Assembly (NCBI RefSeq): GCF_016808335.1
Contig: NC_053142.1
Coordinates: forward strand, 47,415,795 to 47,479,794
Source of the DNA: Panicum virgatum
Taxonomy: Eukaryota; Streptophyta; Magnoliopsida; Poales; Poaceae
Length of the DNA stretch: 64,000 nucleotides
Direction of reading: 5' to 3'
Positions 1 through 10,783 of this stretch are shown piece after piece. The notes below the pieces were generated by a model. It was not told the DNA's origin. It searched no databases and saw only the letters and a program-made list of their open reading frames with translations. Every line of letters starts with the position of its first letter. Position 1 is the stretch's first letter. The position numbers were made by a program, and so were the translations under genes.

Positions 1-1453
1 CTCAGGCACGTTCGCAAAAAAATATCATCCAGTGGCTAATAAAGCCAAAGATTGCATACGTTACCATATCATCTGGAGATTCCATACCATTTTGTTGCCA
101 AACAAAGGCTCTTAGCCCTCGCTGTACACCCAACGCATCAACATATATATAGCTGTTTTACACATTATTATCATCGACTAATGATGACTTCATTTTTCTA
201 GTGCCATGTATCCAAGATTTAAACTATATATTTAACATCTGCCATTTCATCTCATTGCGGCATACCGTGCGGCTTATTTATTTTTTTCTTAAAAAATATT
301 TGACAAATGCATCATTCTTCATATAAATGTTTGCTAAATGACTAACTCCATATGTTTTTTTATAATACACATATTTAACATATGTGCCATTGTTCACCTC
401 ATAAACAGTATTGGTGAGTAACTATTGTCGCTACAGTTGCACACCACCATATTGTCTTTTTTTTTAATGTTGTGGCAGGCGCTCGGCCTTTCAATAAAGA
501 GAGAAAAAAAAGAGTTTATGGTGCAATGCGTGATATTCCGTCCGCAAACAAAAAAGAGGATCGACCCTAAAAATTGAAAACAGCCCCTAAAACTGAAACA
601 GAAATTGAAACGTGAAGCAGCCCCTGTATCCTTTCCCCCCAAAACTAAAACGAATTCCAACCTCTACAAAGTGTATACGGCCAATTAATTATTACAAAAT
701 AAAATTGTTGATTGGCTATCTGGGGAAAGGAATAAAGAAAAAAAGATTTAAAACAATACTAAGTTATGCTTCCACTCCTGATTGGCTATCTTCAAGGCGA
801 CGATCTCTAATGCAAGACTCACCCTTCGCAACAGCATATTTGTCATATCTTCATGCTGTAGGCGATCGTCTAATATAATGGTTATAGATATTACATATGC
901 CACTACAAAACAAAGGCTATCGCTTCTTGTAGATGTAGGCCATCAAACCGCACGTCAACACATCCGATTTCCCATATCAAATGATGCTTTTTTGTGCTGA
1001 CGGACTATTGCTGCTCTCCAAATTAGAGAGAGAGAGGTAAACTTAAAGGTTATTTATTTTTATATTCATTGCGCAATTATAGTTCATCTACAAGATGGCA
1101 TGATAGATGGAGTAGTAATTAAAAAGAAAGGAATTGGCTATAAATTAAACAATTGCTAATGTTTGCACCACATTGTGAGTGGAAAAGACATTTTATATCT
1201 TTAATATAATTATAAATTGCCAGTTTTATGCTTAATTTATTCCTGCCAGGCTATGCAGATGCAAATGGAAAGTTTGAGTAGAAAAAATAAACACAACTGA
1301 GGGGACTGCAAGTCTAATAACTAGCTAGTAGAGTAAATTAGGAGTACACTTCATCATTAGCAAACGGTAGGATGGTAGGTGATCACAATGATCAGGAAGA
1401 AAAAAATAAAATTGGGGTACGTATCTTTCATATTAAAAAGATGTACTCTACTC
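1..1453. other. Intergenic, AT-rich, no gene recognised
   Basis: No reading frame here resembles a protein I know; those present are short and low in complexity. A run of T at about 456-467 followed by a block containing cggcctttcaataaag looks like the 3' tail of a 5'-truncated retroposon on the minus strand, but it is too short to assign. Confidence 0.5.
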
Positions 1454-1609
1454 CACTGGCGAAGCCAGGTGCAGGCAAAAGTGGGCTATTGCCCCCCTTG
1501 CCATGCAAAATTTCCACTAGATAAATAGTAAATTTGACACTATTTATTATTTTAGCACCTCAATTACCAAAGGTTGCCCCCCTAATTCTTTGTTCTAGCT
1601 CCGCCACTG
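1454..1609. mobile_element. hAT-type MITE (156 bp)
   Basis: The ends are imperfect terminal inverted repeats: cactggcgaagcca at the left and, read inward from the right, cagtggcggagcta. The element is flanked by a perfect 8-bp direct repeat CTCTACTC at 1446-1453 and 1610-1617. An 8-bp target duplication is typical of hAT elements. It has no coding capacity, so it is non-autonomous. Its ends match those of the larger element at 14196-14941. Confidence 0.8.
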
Positions 1610-1617
1610 CTCTACTC

Positions 1618-2203
1618 CACTCCACAACGCAATCACACTCATATCTTGTCACGAATTGATGGTGAAGATTGTTTTCCATAACCACTGAATAGAAAGGCTT
1701 TTAATGTGCACCAACAGTAACCAGCGAGATCGATGCATTGCACGCATTAAGCTGGGGAAAACAACAACCGTGAAGACCTGCTGCCTCGACTGATTCGTTC
1801 GATCATCCATCGAGAGTACTCGTAGAGAATGCAGTTCTCGTGTTGAGTAGTACTCCATGTACAACTATCTAATCATGCATGGCTAGGTATCAAAACTGCC
1901 ATCTTAATTGTACTTATCTTTCTATAATTGCAGCTGTATTAAACACGCTTCTTGCAACTTTTGAATGGATCAATTTTGTCCATGCAAAAAAATCGAGGTT
2001 GTTGGTTGTACTACATGGCTATAGATGAGTTTATAAAGATAAAGAAATGAGTGGCAAAATTGAAGCAGTCTCTAGCAGTATCACTACCATTTTCCGTCCA
2101 TTAATACTACTTCCCAACAATAATATTTTTCCGTACTCTATCTCCATGCCAAACCTATTTTCTCCTTTATGTAGCAGATAATTAGGTGGGGCTTGATTTT
2201 CAG
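1618..2203. other. Intergenic, nothing recognised
   Basis: AT-rich sequence with no convincing coding frame, RNA gene or repeat that I can identify. Confidence 0.5.
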
Positions 2204-2210
2204 TATAATT

Positions 2211-2504
2211 TTTTTTAGATTACACAGCACAACTAAGACACTCAACGCACGCACACTCACACCCTTATAAATACACATAGGCAAACCCTACTCCTATGAG
2301 CATCTTCGAAGACTGAGCTGGCAAATCCTCGAGATTGACGAAGTCACCACACAGGCGCCTCGCTGTCGACGGGAACGTCACCTACCACTGAATGCACAAC
2401 GCCGTTAAATCCCAGAATATTCGCTCCTATGAGGAGTCGAACCCAAGACCTCAGGTGCTACCGAGACTCTTGTAACCACTAGGCTACAGGACTTTTCGCT
2501 TCTT
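2211..2504 (-). mobile_element. tRNA-derived SINE, copy 1
   Basis: Read on the minus strand, the head resembles a tRNA gene: a box A-like tagcctagtgg and a box B-like gggttcgactcc near 2425-2490. The body ends in a taatctaaaaaaa-type tail at about 2211-2222. A 7-bp repeat TATAATT at 2204-2210 and 2505-2511 may be the target duplication. The copy at 19723-19983 shares the head, the middle (gttaacggcattgtgcattcag-like region) and the tail. Pol III promoter boxes plus an A-rich tail and no coding frame define a SINE; the family name is not known to me. Confidence 0.8.
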
Positions 2505-2511
2505 TATAATT

Positions 2512-4579
2512 AATTCTGAATGAATTCGATCTAGCTAAATATAAACATTTACAGTTGGGTCAGAATGCTCCATTTCGCTGCATTTCCTTGGGTGTGGGGC
2601 CGGGTAAAATGACCCGCAACAAACGCATTAACTAACACAACGGCGACTGAATTGTCATGGGAAAAGTAGCTTCCTAAATCTTCACACCCAAGAGTTCAAT
2701 TGCTCATTCAATGCAATCAATGTCTTCATCTTTGCCCTGCACTTATCAATGAACGGATTGTTAGGGGCCTTTGGTTATCTCCGCATTAATGGCGGGGGCA
2801 AGTGCCCACCCGGGATCCTTTGTGGTAGCTCAACGGCTGGTTATCGATCGGCCCTGAACTGAAGAAAGGCAGAACACTACAGGAATTGGAGTAGGGACAC
2901 AGCATCTGTGTGTACTGTACTGAAATCCTATAGAATTTGGAATGCATGAGTTAAAATTTTCCTTTATGAGTACTTTTGTTACAAAAAGGCATGGCACGAG
3001 ATTTTTGTGATATTGATGGCCAACTATCTCTCGTTTTGAGATCAAACTTATGACTAGCAATTTGAGAAGATCAATGGCTTTTATATGCATGCTTTGTATA
3101 AGTAAAAAGATACCAATAGATTCATTTCACAAATGTTTTAGTGATTTTGTATAAATTATATATTTATATTACAACTATATAGAAGCCACAATAGTAGTTG
3201 TAGTAATAATTAAACTGGTAACCTCAAATAATCTGTGGGTGAAGTAAAATCTCACCATAGCCGGAAAATGGGGGAACTTAATGAATTTCTATTTCCGCTC
3301 ACTGGAATCCCAAAATATATATTTCTTGCAAATCCATCAAATGAGTACTGTCAATGATAGCACTTTACCCATGTTGTTCCATGCCCTCTATTTAAATAAT
3401 GAACTATATGTTAATCCATGCCAATTATTTGTCACCTATTTTAATTTGTAACTATACCAATAATTGATGGAAAATGTCATCTCACATTAATGAGTGCACC
3501 CAGGCCTTAATGAACTTATACTATTTGGAATGATGGAGTATAATAAAATGTTTTTTTTGCAAAGATATTCATAGCATTTGAATTATTTGACATTCATACC
3601 AAGTTTTCTAAAGAAGGCCTCATCATTCATTTTTTTTTGGACAGATTACAATATCTGAGAAACAAACACCGGAATACTAAAGAAAAATAGAGTGAAAACC
3701 TGCATTGTCCACACCAAAGCCTTCGTTGCGCATCAGTGTCCTGTACAATTATTCGCAGCCCGGCAAGCATGTACATTATTGTTGTGCTTGAATTGCATAA
3801 CTCTATCAGAAACAATTTTTCAGTATTACTGGATATAAGAGATTTCTATTTTCTTTGAGATATAGTATTTTTTTCTTGTGAGATATAGTATTTTGCCAGG
3901 AACTAAACAAACAAGTGTGTGGGGGCATGCTGGGTGACTGGATGAGCACCTTCTCCACCCCCTTGCAATCGATCCATGAATCATGATTGTGCATGCAGGC
4001 GTCATATGACTGTCCACACTTTTGACCGCCATTAAAACTGCTGACGGAGCCTGGATTCTTGACATGTAGAGAATGAGATGTGAAATAATGGAGCATCCAA
4101 TCCAGTTCCTATTCTAATATTAAATACATATCTGTTGACCGTGGAGAAAAACATATCCGTCCTACTATGCGGCTCTGAAAGAAACAATATTTTACATGAT
4201 GGGATGCTGGCCAAGCCCATATATATGGTCAACTTGTTGGCCAACCATAATCAATTAATCCTGAACAACTATTGCATGCATAGTCTAACTTGAGTTAAAA
4301 AATGGAAGAACCATGCTGATTTGACTGTTCAACTTGAATTTGAGCAAAAAGAAAAGAGGAAAAATAAAAACGTCAACAGGTTGAGTGGCCTCCCATGTGT
4401 CAACTTGCAAACAAGCATGAAGTATACTCTAGACTCTATACGCGCATAGCTACACGTAATCAATGAATGCATGGCTAGGAGGAGCAGTTCACAGGATGGA
4501 CTTTCCGCTTGATGATCTGTGCAAATTGTTCAGAGGTCGGCCGATCCATAACTGGATGACAGTACAGATTATATATAGT
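2512..4579. other. Intergenic, no gene recognised
   Basis: About 2 kb of AT-rich sequence. The open frames are short and do not match any family I know. No tRNA or clear terminal-inverted-repeat element was found. Confidence 0.5.
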
Positions 4580-4915
4580 ATTAGCCCGTCTTTAGTTACA
4601 AAATTCCAAATTCCAAAAAAAAATTCCGGCACCTGCATGGAGACTTAAATCTAGACGAAATAAAAAACGCATTGCGACTGCTGCCTGTAAATGGCGAGAC
4701 AAATCTAATGAACCTAATTAGGCTGTAATCAGACGCTAAATTGTTACAGTAAAGCTACAGTAAACAACCTCTTGTGACGGATTAATTAGGCTCATTAGAT
4801 TCGTCTCGCGATTTACAGACAAGTTCTGTAATTATTTTTGTGATTAGTCTATGTTTAGTACTTCAAATATAGAAAGATGACTTTTCAAAAATTTTACGGA
4901 GCGAACTAAATATCC
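4580..4915. mobile_element. Tourist-like MITE, copy a
   Basis: The ends read as imperfect inverted repeats: tttagttacaaaattcc at the left against ggggatatttagttcgctcc inward from the right. The interior carries the family signature gagacaaatctaatga near 4690 and its inverse ttagattcgtctcgcg near 4797-4812. The signature is shared with the elements at about 6950, 7484, 7968, 35263 and 38352. The borders are approximate. Confidence 0.65.
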
Positions 4916-5213
4916 CCTTTACTCAAGCAACAGTGTTAGCGTACTGACGATCTACCTTCCAGGATCAACGAGGACGGGCGACGGAAGAACAGTTGCATCA
5001 TCAGTAGCGTATCGCAGACGATGCAACCAATCGAATGCTATTGCTGCTGCAAGTACGCGCAGGAATCAGAGGAGCTAATAATCAAATCAAGGTCGTGATG
5101 AGCCCTAGCTAGCAGGTACTGCACCTTTCAGCGACAAATTCTCATGCAGCAGTCTTCAGTACCAGCTGCCCGAATGTACAAGCTGTGCAGTTAATCACGG
5201 CCGGGTAGGGTAC

Positions 5214-5972
5214 ATGTAACGCCCTGGCTCGCGGACAGTCCGTTTGGTACGGCGGATGGTCCGCGACGGCTCTGTTTCACTTGCTCTGTGATTGAGGATC
5301 GTCAGTCGCCGCCACGTGCCGGACATCGAGCCTTCCCCGGCCATTCCGTACGCCGCATTGAAGGCGAGCACATCCTCCTCCACCCATCCCGCGCCCACGC
5401 CCTCTCTCTCGGTTCACTCTCCCTCTCCCTCCCGACGCCATGGACGGAGCTTGAGCTCCTTCCGTTCGCCGACCGATTTCGCGAGCTCCCTTCCATGGAT
5501 TTCAAATCCACCGCACCCAAAGCTCAACCACCTCCCTAGCTCCCTCCTCAACCCCTCCAACCACAGCCACAACCCCCACCTCGTCGGGAATCCCGGATTC
5601 CCCGGCCGCCAATTCAAGTTTCGCCCAAACTCGACCTCGCCGTGGAACACCATCGCCCGGCCACCATTTCTTTCGTCCAAGGACTCAAATCGACTGTAAG
5701 TGAGCCACTCATGCTCGTGCTCCCCTCGTTCCTCCACGTTCACATCGTTTCCATGCCCGTTCTCGATAAAGTCGTTTTGACCTCCACGGGCCGCACGTCG
5801 CCGACTAGGTTAGGTTTGATTTCTTCACGTGCATCACCCATGCCCATGTGCGTCTCGTCCAGTAGATGGTGTAGTGCTGGCCTCGCCGTCGGTTGGGCCA
5901 CCGTCGGCGGGAACGGCGCGCCGCGCTGCCGCGCCGGCATCACTGGTGGCGGCGCGCGGTGTTAAAAGATAT
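5214..5972. other. Possible LTR-retrotransposon remnant
   Basis: The stretch opens with tgtaacgccctggctcgcgg, a start seen in many plant LTRs. Two copies of a GCGGACNGTCCG-type palindrome follow at 5230-5265, and then a GC- and C-rich stretch at 5290-5700. The same palindrome dominates the tandem array at 5973-6440, so both are probably part of one element. I could not find a matching second end or a target duplication, and the open frames show no known domain. Confidence 0.3.
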
Positions 5973-6440
5973 GAACTGCGGACGGTCCGTCTAGGAGGGC
6001 CGGACAGTCCGCAGGTTAGGTTAGAAATTGTCCAAAGACGTTGTTGTCTCTGATGGGTTCGCATAATTGAACTGCGGACGGTCCGCTATTGGAGAGCGGA
6101 CAGTCCACCGCAGAGTTCGAGATTTGTCCAGAGACGATGTTGTCTCTGGTGGGTTTCGCAGGGTTGAACTGCAGACGGTCCGCTAATGGAGAGCGGACAG
6201 TCCGTCGTAGAGTCTAGAGTTTTGTCCAGAGACGTTATCGTCTCTGGTAGAATTGGCAGAGTGAACTGCGGACGGTCCGCCAAGGAGGGCCGGACAGTCC
6301 GCCGTAGAAATTAAAAATTTGTCCAGAGGCATCGTTACCTGTGATGGTTTTGCGGAGTTAAACTGCGGACAGTCCGCTATTTTGGAGCGGATAGTCCGCC
6401 TTATAGATTTGAAATTGTCCAGAGAGGTAGTTGGTGTCTG
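5973..6440. repeat. Five-unit ~97-bp tandem array with paired palindromes
   Basis: The motif aactgcggac(g)gtccg recurs at about 5973, 6069, 6167, 6263 and 6361, giving spacings of 96, 98, 96 and 98 bp. Each unit contains two GC palindromes of the form gcggacggtccgc and gcggacagtccgc separated by about 12 bp, then ttgtccagagac and an inverted tctctgg. The copies differ by substitutions, so the array is not recent. No coding potential is evident. Confidence 0.85.
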
Positions 6441-6949
6441 GTGGTAGCAGTTTGGGTACGGCGAGACGGATCTTACTTCTACCTGCAGCGATTATTGTAA
6501 GCATTTCGCTACTGTTTCTAATTTGTCACCTAACACAAGAAAGGTCTGATGAACTACAGTGTTGTTTGACCGTGGAGTTGATGATCTCCATCTCCATTCA
6601 GCTTGCCAATTCTCTGCAAACTCTCCAAGTTCTCGAAGCTTGCAAGCCAGCACAAACCTTGGTTGCTAACATAATTAAGCTGGTGCATGCACCTGTGCTG
6701 GCATGTGTGTCATGCTGATGATGGCAATGGAAAGCTAAATCCCTGTTTGACAGAACTGTGTCAAATTCTAGCAGGATCAATGCTTGGGAGAAGAACTACT
6801 CTTCAAGTAGAGGAGAGAGGAGGACTCCGATCCTATGGAGCACGAGCATGCAGCAGGTCGGGAGAAAAGTACAAGTCTTCAATAATACGCCCGCGCAATA
6901 AATGGTTCCATGAATGCAGAGTAGTTCCTAGTTGAAAAATTTAGGGGGT
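6441..6949. other. Intergenic, nothing recognised
   Basis: Mixed-composition sequence following the tandem array. It may be the distal part of the same transposon remnant. No gene is supported. Confidence 0.4.
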
Positions 6950-7270
6950 GTTTAGAAACAGGGACTTCAAAAAAGTCCCAGGGACTTTTTAGTATTTAGA
7001 AGTATTAAATAAATATTAATTATAAAACTAACTGCAGAACCCTGGGGCTAAACTGCGAGACGAATCTAATGATGTATCTTAATCTATGATTAGCGAATGG
7101 TTACTGTAGCATCACTGTAGCCAATCATCGATTAATTAGGCTCATTAGATTCGTCTCGCGAAAAAGCACTAGCTGTCAAAAAACATTTATAAACAGATTT
7201 TATTTAATAATATAAAATAGTAAGATTCCTTTTGATGTGATAGAGACTTTTGAAAAAAGTCCTGGAGTAT
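6950..7270. mobile_element. Tourist-like MITE, copy b (right end damaged)
   Basis: The left end reads gggtgtttagaaacaggg. The interior contains gagacgaatctaatga and ttagattcgtctcgcg in inverted orientation, as in the other family members. Subterminal gacttcaaaaaagtcc is mirrored by gacttttgaaaaaagtcc near 7250. The outer right terminus is missing or diverged. Confidence 0.6.
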
Positions 7271-7483
7271 GCAGACGATGGGGGAGGCGTCATTTTTAGG
7301 GATTAAATGAGGTGAAGTAATTAGGGTTAGGCTAGGGCGGGTCCACCACTCATCCATTCCTATGCCACCTACGCCTCCCTAGGCCTGCAAAGGAACAAAA
7401 GACACGCACATTTATCAACCAGGCTGATCCAAGCACCCATTCCCACCATTGAAATGAAATCTTCCTCCTCTCCGTCCCGTTAT

Positions 7484-7800
7484 GTTTGGTTCCTGCTAAA
7501 AATTATATCAATTTTGATCGCTAATTAGAAGAATTAAATTAAAATAGTTTTTAAAACTAACTTCAAAATTCATGCGTTAGGACCCTGAAGAATCTGACGA
7601 GACTTTTGACCGTATAATTAGAGGATGATTACTGTAGCATCACTGTAGCCAATTATCGATCAATTACCATCATTAGATTAATCACAAAAAATTACACTCA
7701 TTTCTAAAAAGATTTTTTATCAATAAATTTTATTTAGTACTTCATATATATAAAAAATTTTTCTCGAGAATCGTGTGCTATAAGAATCAAACAAGCCCCC
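7484..7800. mobile_element. Tourist-like MITE, copy c (diverged)
   Basis: The left end tgtttggttcctgc faces a right end gaatcaaacaagcccc. The interior has the shared motifs actgtagcatcactgtagcc and cattagatt. It is more diverged than copies b and d, and its borders are approximate. Confidence 0.5.
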
Positions 7801-7967
7801 TGCTAGCTAATCTTTTCTGCTGTGCAAGCTGTGGTGTGCGTCAAGTTGCGCCAACTGTTCCCAATAAATGCAAATTGAATGGCTGGCTATCTCTATCCCC
7901 GCATTCAATTTCCTCGCAACCAAAAACGAAGAGAAGACTGTGGGAGGCCAAGGACAAGTAGGATTAG

Positions 7968-8301
7968 GGCCCTGTTTAGTTGGCTCCTGTAAAATTTTTG
8001 AAAGAGTATTTTTCTATGTTTAAAGTATTAAATATAGATTAATTATAAAATTAATTACAGAATTCGTCTGTAAATCGCGAGACGAATCTAATGAGCTTAA
8101 CTAATCCATCGTTAGAGATTGTTTACTGTAGCATTAATGTAGCAATTTAGCATCTAATTATGACCTAATTAGGTTTATTAGATTCGTCTCGCGATTTACA
8201 GGCAAACTGTGCAATGTATTTTTTATTTAATCTAGATTTAAGTCTCCATGCAGGTGCCGGGAAAAAAATTTGGAACTTTGAATTTGGGAACTAAACACGG
8301 C
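7968..8301. mobile_element. Tourist-like MITE, copy d
   Basis: The terminal inverted repeats are gccctgtttagttggc at the left and, inward from the right, gccgtgtttagttccc. The interior shows cgcgagacgaatctaatgag and its inverse ttagattcgtctcgcgattt. The element is about 334 bp with no coding capacity. I could not identify a clear target duplication. Confidence 0.7.
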
Positions 8302-8346
8302 GTAGGCGTAGGACTCGTCGCTGCTCCTGTTTGGCTTGCTAATACT

Positions 8347-9155
8347 TTTTTTTTTAGAAATCGGGTTGATATTTTATTTATATTCTTGATGATTACAGCC
8401 CATGTTACAAAAATACTCTTAAAAGAAATAGAAATTACAACCCAGTCCTTGTAACCATCTCCCGGTTTTCCTCGCCACCGGCGACTGGCATCCACGATCT
8501 GAGGCCGGCCTCCTCCCTGGCGAAGAAAGAAAGTTTGTTGTTGCCGTCTTAAGCAGCATATTGAAAACAACATGCTTTGTTGTCGTTGAATGATCCGGCT
8601 GTAGAAGATGACCGGTGGCCAGCACATCGTCGGGCCATGGGAATCTGACAGCCCAAGAACATACAGACGCTTCAATCCGCCGGACAACGAAGAACCCCAA
8701 AGGGGAACTGAACCACCAAGACAGGTGGAAACTAGCAACCAACTCGATTTCATTTCTGGTTGGTAAGCAAACCTCTCCAAATCGACGACGACAAAAGAGG
8801 GACAAAAGAACCCAACGAGACCTGGAACTTCCATATCCATGGGACACACACCACTCCGGCTCATCACTGGCATCAGAAGACTCACCAGCGAGGTGGAGAA
8901 GAAGTCAGAGTTTCTTATTCCGCCGCTACAGTCCCGCCTCCACCGTGTGAGAGCTGTCTGGGCTGAGTTACCTATAGTAGATAGGTACCTATGCACCGAC
9001 CATCTCACTCCTCGTTCTCCATCCTCTCCGGCGCCTGTCCGGCCACCGAAGTGGAAGGGGAACGGAGGAGATTGGCGCCGGACGCAGATCGCCTCGCGGT
9101 CTCCTGCTCTTAACTGTAGGTGGCGAGAGAGTTCGAGAGTACTAATCAGAATCAT
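8347..9155 (-). mobile_element. Retroposon fragment with A-tail (LINE-derived 3' end)
   Basis: On the minus strand the sequence ends in a poly-A run at about 8347-8356. Upstream is an AT-rich 3' UTR-like stretch with repeated gtaatttctatttcttt and gggctgtaatc motifs, which is typical of grass LINE 3' ends. A minus-strand frame stays open for most of 8238-9155, but I see no reverse transcriptase, RNase H or other domain in it. I read it as a 5'-truncated LINE or a chimeric retroposon. The target duplication was not found, so the 5' border is uncertain. Confidence 0.45.
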
Positions 9156-9662
9156 GAGGGTTAGTTATCGATTGCTATATTTGCTTCGCGTAATCATTCA
9201 CCTCCAAGAACAGTTGCACGTAGCCATTCCTGAACAACTGTCTCGTGCAGTATTTTGTTTCTCTTTGATAAAGGAATACAAATACTTTTCTTGTTTTTCT
9301 ATTTTTAGTTTGGAAAAGTGCATGCCCACGCTCCATTTCACTGTCTTCACCTTAACACGCGCCAGCTTGAGCGCTGATCTTTCGAGCCATGTAAGAGTCT
9401 TCATCAATGCCCCAGTGTTTAACTTAAAATTTCACTAATTTATGCGCAACTAGCATTTCAATATTGATTTTCAGGAGGATTTATAATTATTAAAACAACA
9501 AATTTCTAAATTTATCTTTTTAGTCACTTTTTTATTTTTTGAGACACTTTTAAAAATTATCTGAAAGTAATTAGTATAGAAAAGTACTATAAGCGATGGC
9601 CCAACGACGTGTTTTCTTCAATCCGCGGGCCTGCAGCCCAGAAAATGAACCATCTAGGCCTA
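9156..9662. other. Intergenic, nothing recognised
   Basis: AT-rich sequence between a retroposon tail and a MULE. No gene, RNA or defined repeat is supported. Confidence 0.5.
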
Positions 9663-10406
9663 AGAAAATTACTATTATAGAATCCCAGACAAGCGGCTTC
9701 GCTAAAATAGGACTCCTAACATTCGCTTCCCTAAAATAACACCTGAAATATTGGCACTTTAAAATACATAATATTATAACCATTTTAATTTCATTTTCAA
9801 TACTGAATACATGTTTGAAGGCTTCATATGACAGTTTTGCCCTTGACCTGGGCGCCTGGCCGGGCTCGCCTTGGCTCGCTGGCCGTGGCCTGGCCGCATG
9901 GCTTAGGAGAGCTGGTGCATTGGCACTGGTGGCACGGGGCGCAGTGCGGCCGGCGGTGGCGGCGGCGGCGGCGGCAGGCTTCTACAAAAGCTGCCGGAAG
10001 AAAGGGTGCAGCCCCGTGGGCCGTGACCAAGATGTTCGCGCGCCACGGGTGCACCATGGTGGTACCAGGCGTGGACGCGTGCATGAACAAGCAGCACCAT
10101 AGCGCCGGCTCCAACCCCTACCAGCTGCTTGTGCAGACCAAGAACGCGTGCCGCCGCCATGGCGCGCGCATCGGAGGCGGCGCGGCAGAAGAAACGTCGG
10201 GGAATCGATCGACAAGGTAGAAAGGATGGGGGCAATACGGGTACTATAGAAAAATATATGTATTTAGGATTATCAAATGAGATTAAAATGACCATAATTT
10301 CATGTATTCCGAAGTGCCAACATTTTGGGTGTCATTTTAGCGAAGCGAATGTTAGAGGTCCTATTTTAGTGAAGCCGCTTATTTGGGATCTTATAATAAC
10401 AATTTT
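9663..10406. mobile_element. Long-TIR MULE carrying a gene fragment
   Basis: The left arm, 9663-9797, is mirrored by the right arm, about 10273-10406. Both begin gaaaatt and share blocks such as aagcggcttc and ctaacattcgcttc in inverted orientation. About 135 bp of TIR at roughly 80% identity by eye flanks a GC-rich core at 9840-10230 whose composition contrasts with the AT-rich arms. Long TIRs around captured GC-rich coding sequence are typical of Pack-MULEs. I found no 9-bp target duplication, perhaps because the right flank is a rearranged LINE end. Confidence 0.7.
9977..10185 (+). pseudogene. Captured beta-amylase-like fragment (BAM9 type)
   Basis: Two plus-strand frames give short matches to the C-terminal half of a plant beta-amylase. 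The first frame holds a GFYK...RKKGCSPV segment. A second frame, reached by a frameshift near 10020, holds a MFARHGCTMVVPGVD segment followed by LLVQTKNACRRHG. The order and spacing fit the catalytically inactive BAM9 class, recalled from family knowledge. The copy is a fragment with no start, no full barrel and at least one frameshift, so it cannot encode an enzyme. A (CGG)n run at about 9953-9974 precedes it. Confidence 0.5.
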
Positions 10407-10605
10407 CTCTTGTGTGGAGAAGATCTCTATAGAACATGTGAGCAGAGAAGCAAACCAGATGGCACATGTTCTAGCTAGGCGCTATCATCACAAATGAGAA
10501 TTGTATGTGAGATGATGAGCCCTCTAGTTTTATTATATCTTTCTTTGCAAATGATGTAATCTTACCCAATCAATAAAGCTTGCCTACGGAATTGTTAAAA
10601 GAAAA
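10407..10605 (+). pseudogene. LINE 3' end fragment (RNase H C-terminus)
   Basis: The plus frame ending at 10497 contains SIEHVSREANQMAHVLA, which matches the last helix of the RNase H-like domain at the end of many plant LINE ORF2 proteins. A stop codon follows, then about 100 bp of AT-rich 3' UTR with aataaagcttgcc and a short A-rich tail near 10595-10607. It abuts the right TIR of the MULE. Only this tail is present. Confidence 0.6.
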
Positions 10606-10783
10606 AAATAGTTGCAAGTATTTTCTTCAGACGGTCCAGCAAATGAACGAGGGCCAGCCCAACTAGTAAGCGAAAACAGTCCGTCCAAGGCCCAACGCGA
10701 GCGAGTACCCAGCTCCCCTCTCCCCAGTCCCCACTCCGCCGTCCGCTCCCACCGCGCAACCCGTCGGGGCGCCGCCGCCGGCG

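Noticed and set aside
5288..5700. GC-rich frames as a gene first exon
   Set aside because: No splice partners or domain were found, and the stretch lies inside a probable LTR remnant with palindromes.
8238..9155. 305-codon minus-strand open frame as a gene
   Set aside because: It runs through a MITE end, a poly-A tail and an AT-rich LINE-like 3' UTR; the product has no domain and mixed composition, so it is not a gene.
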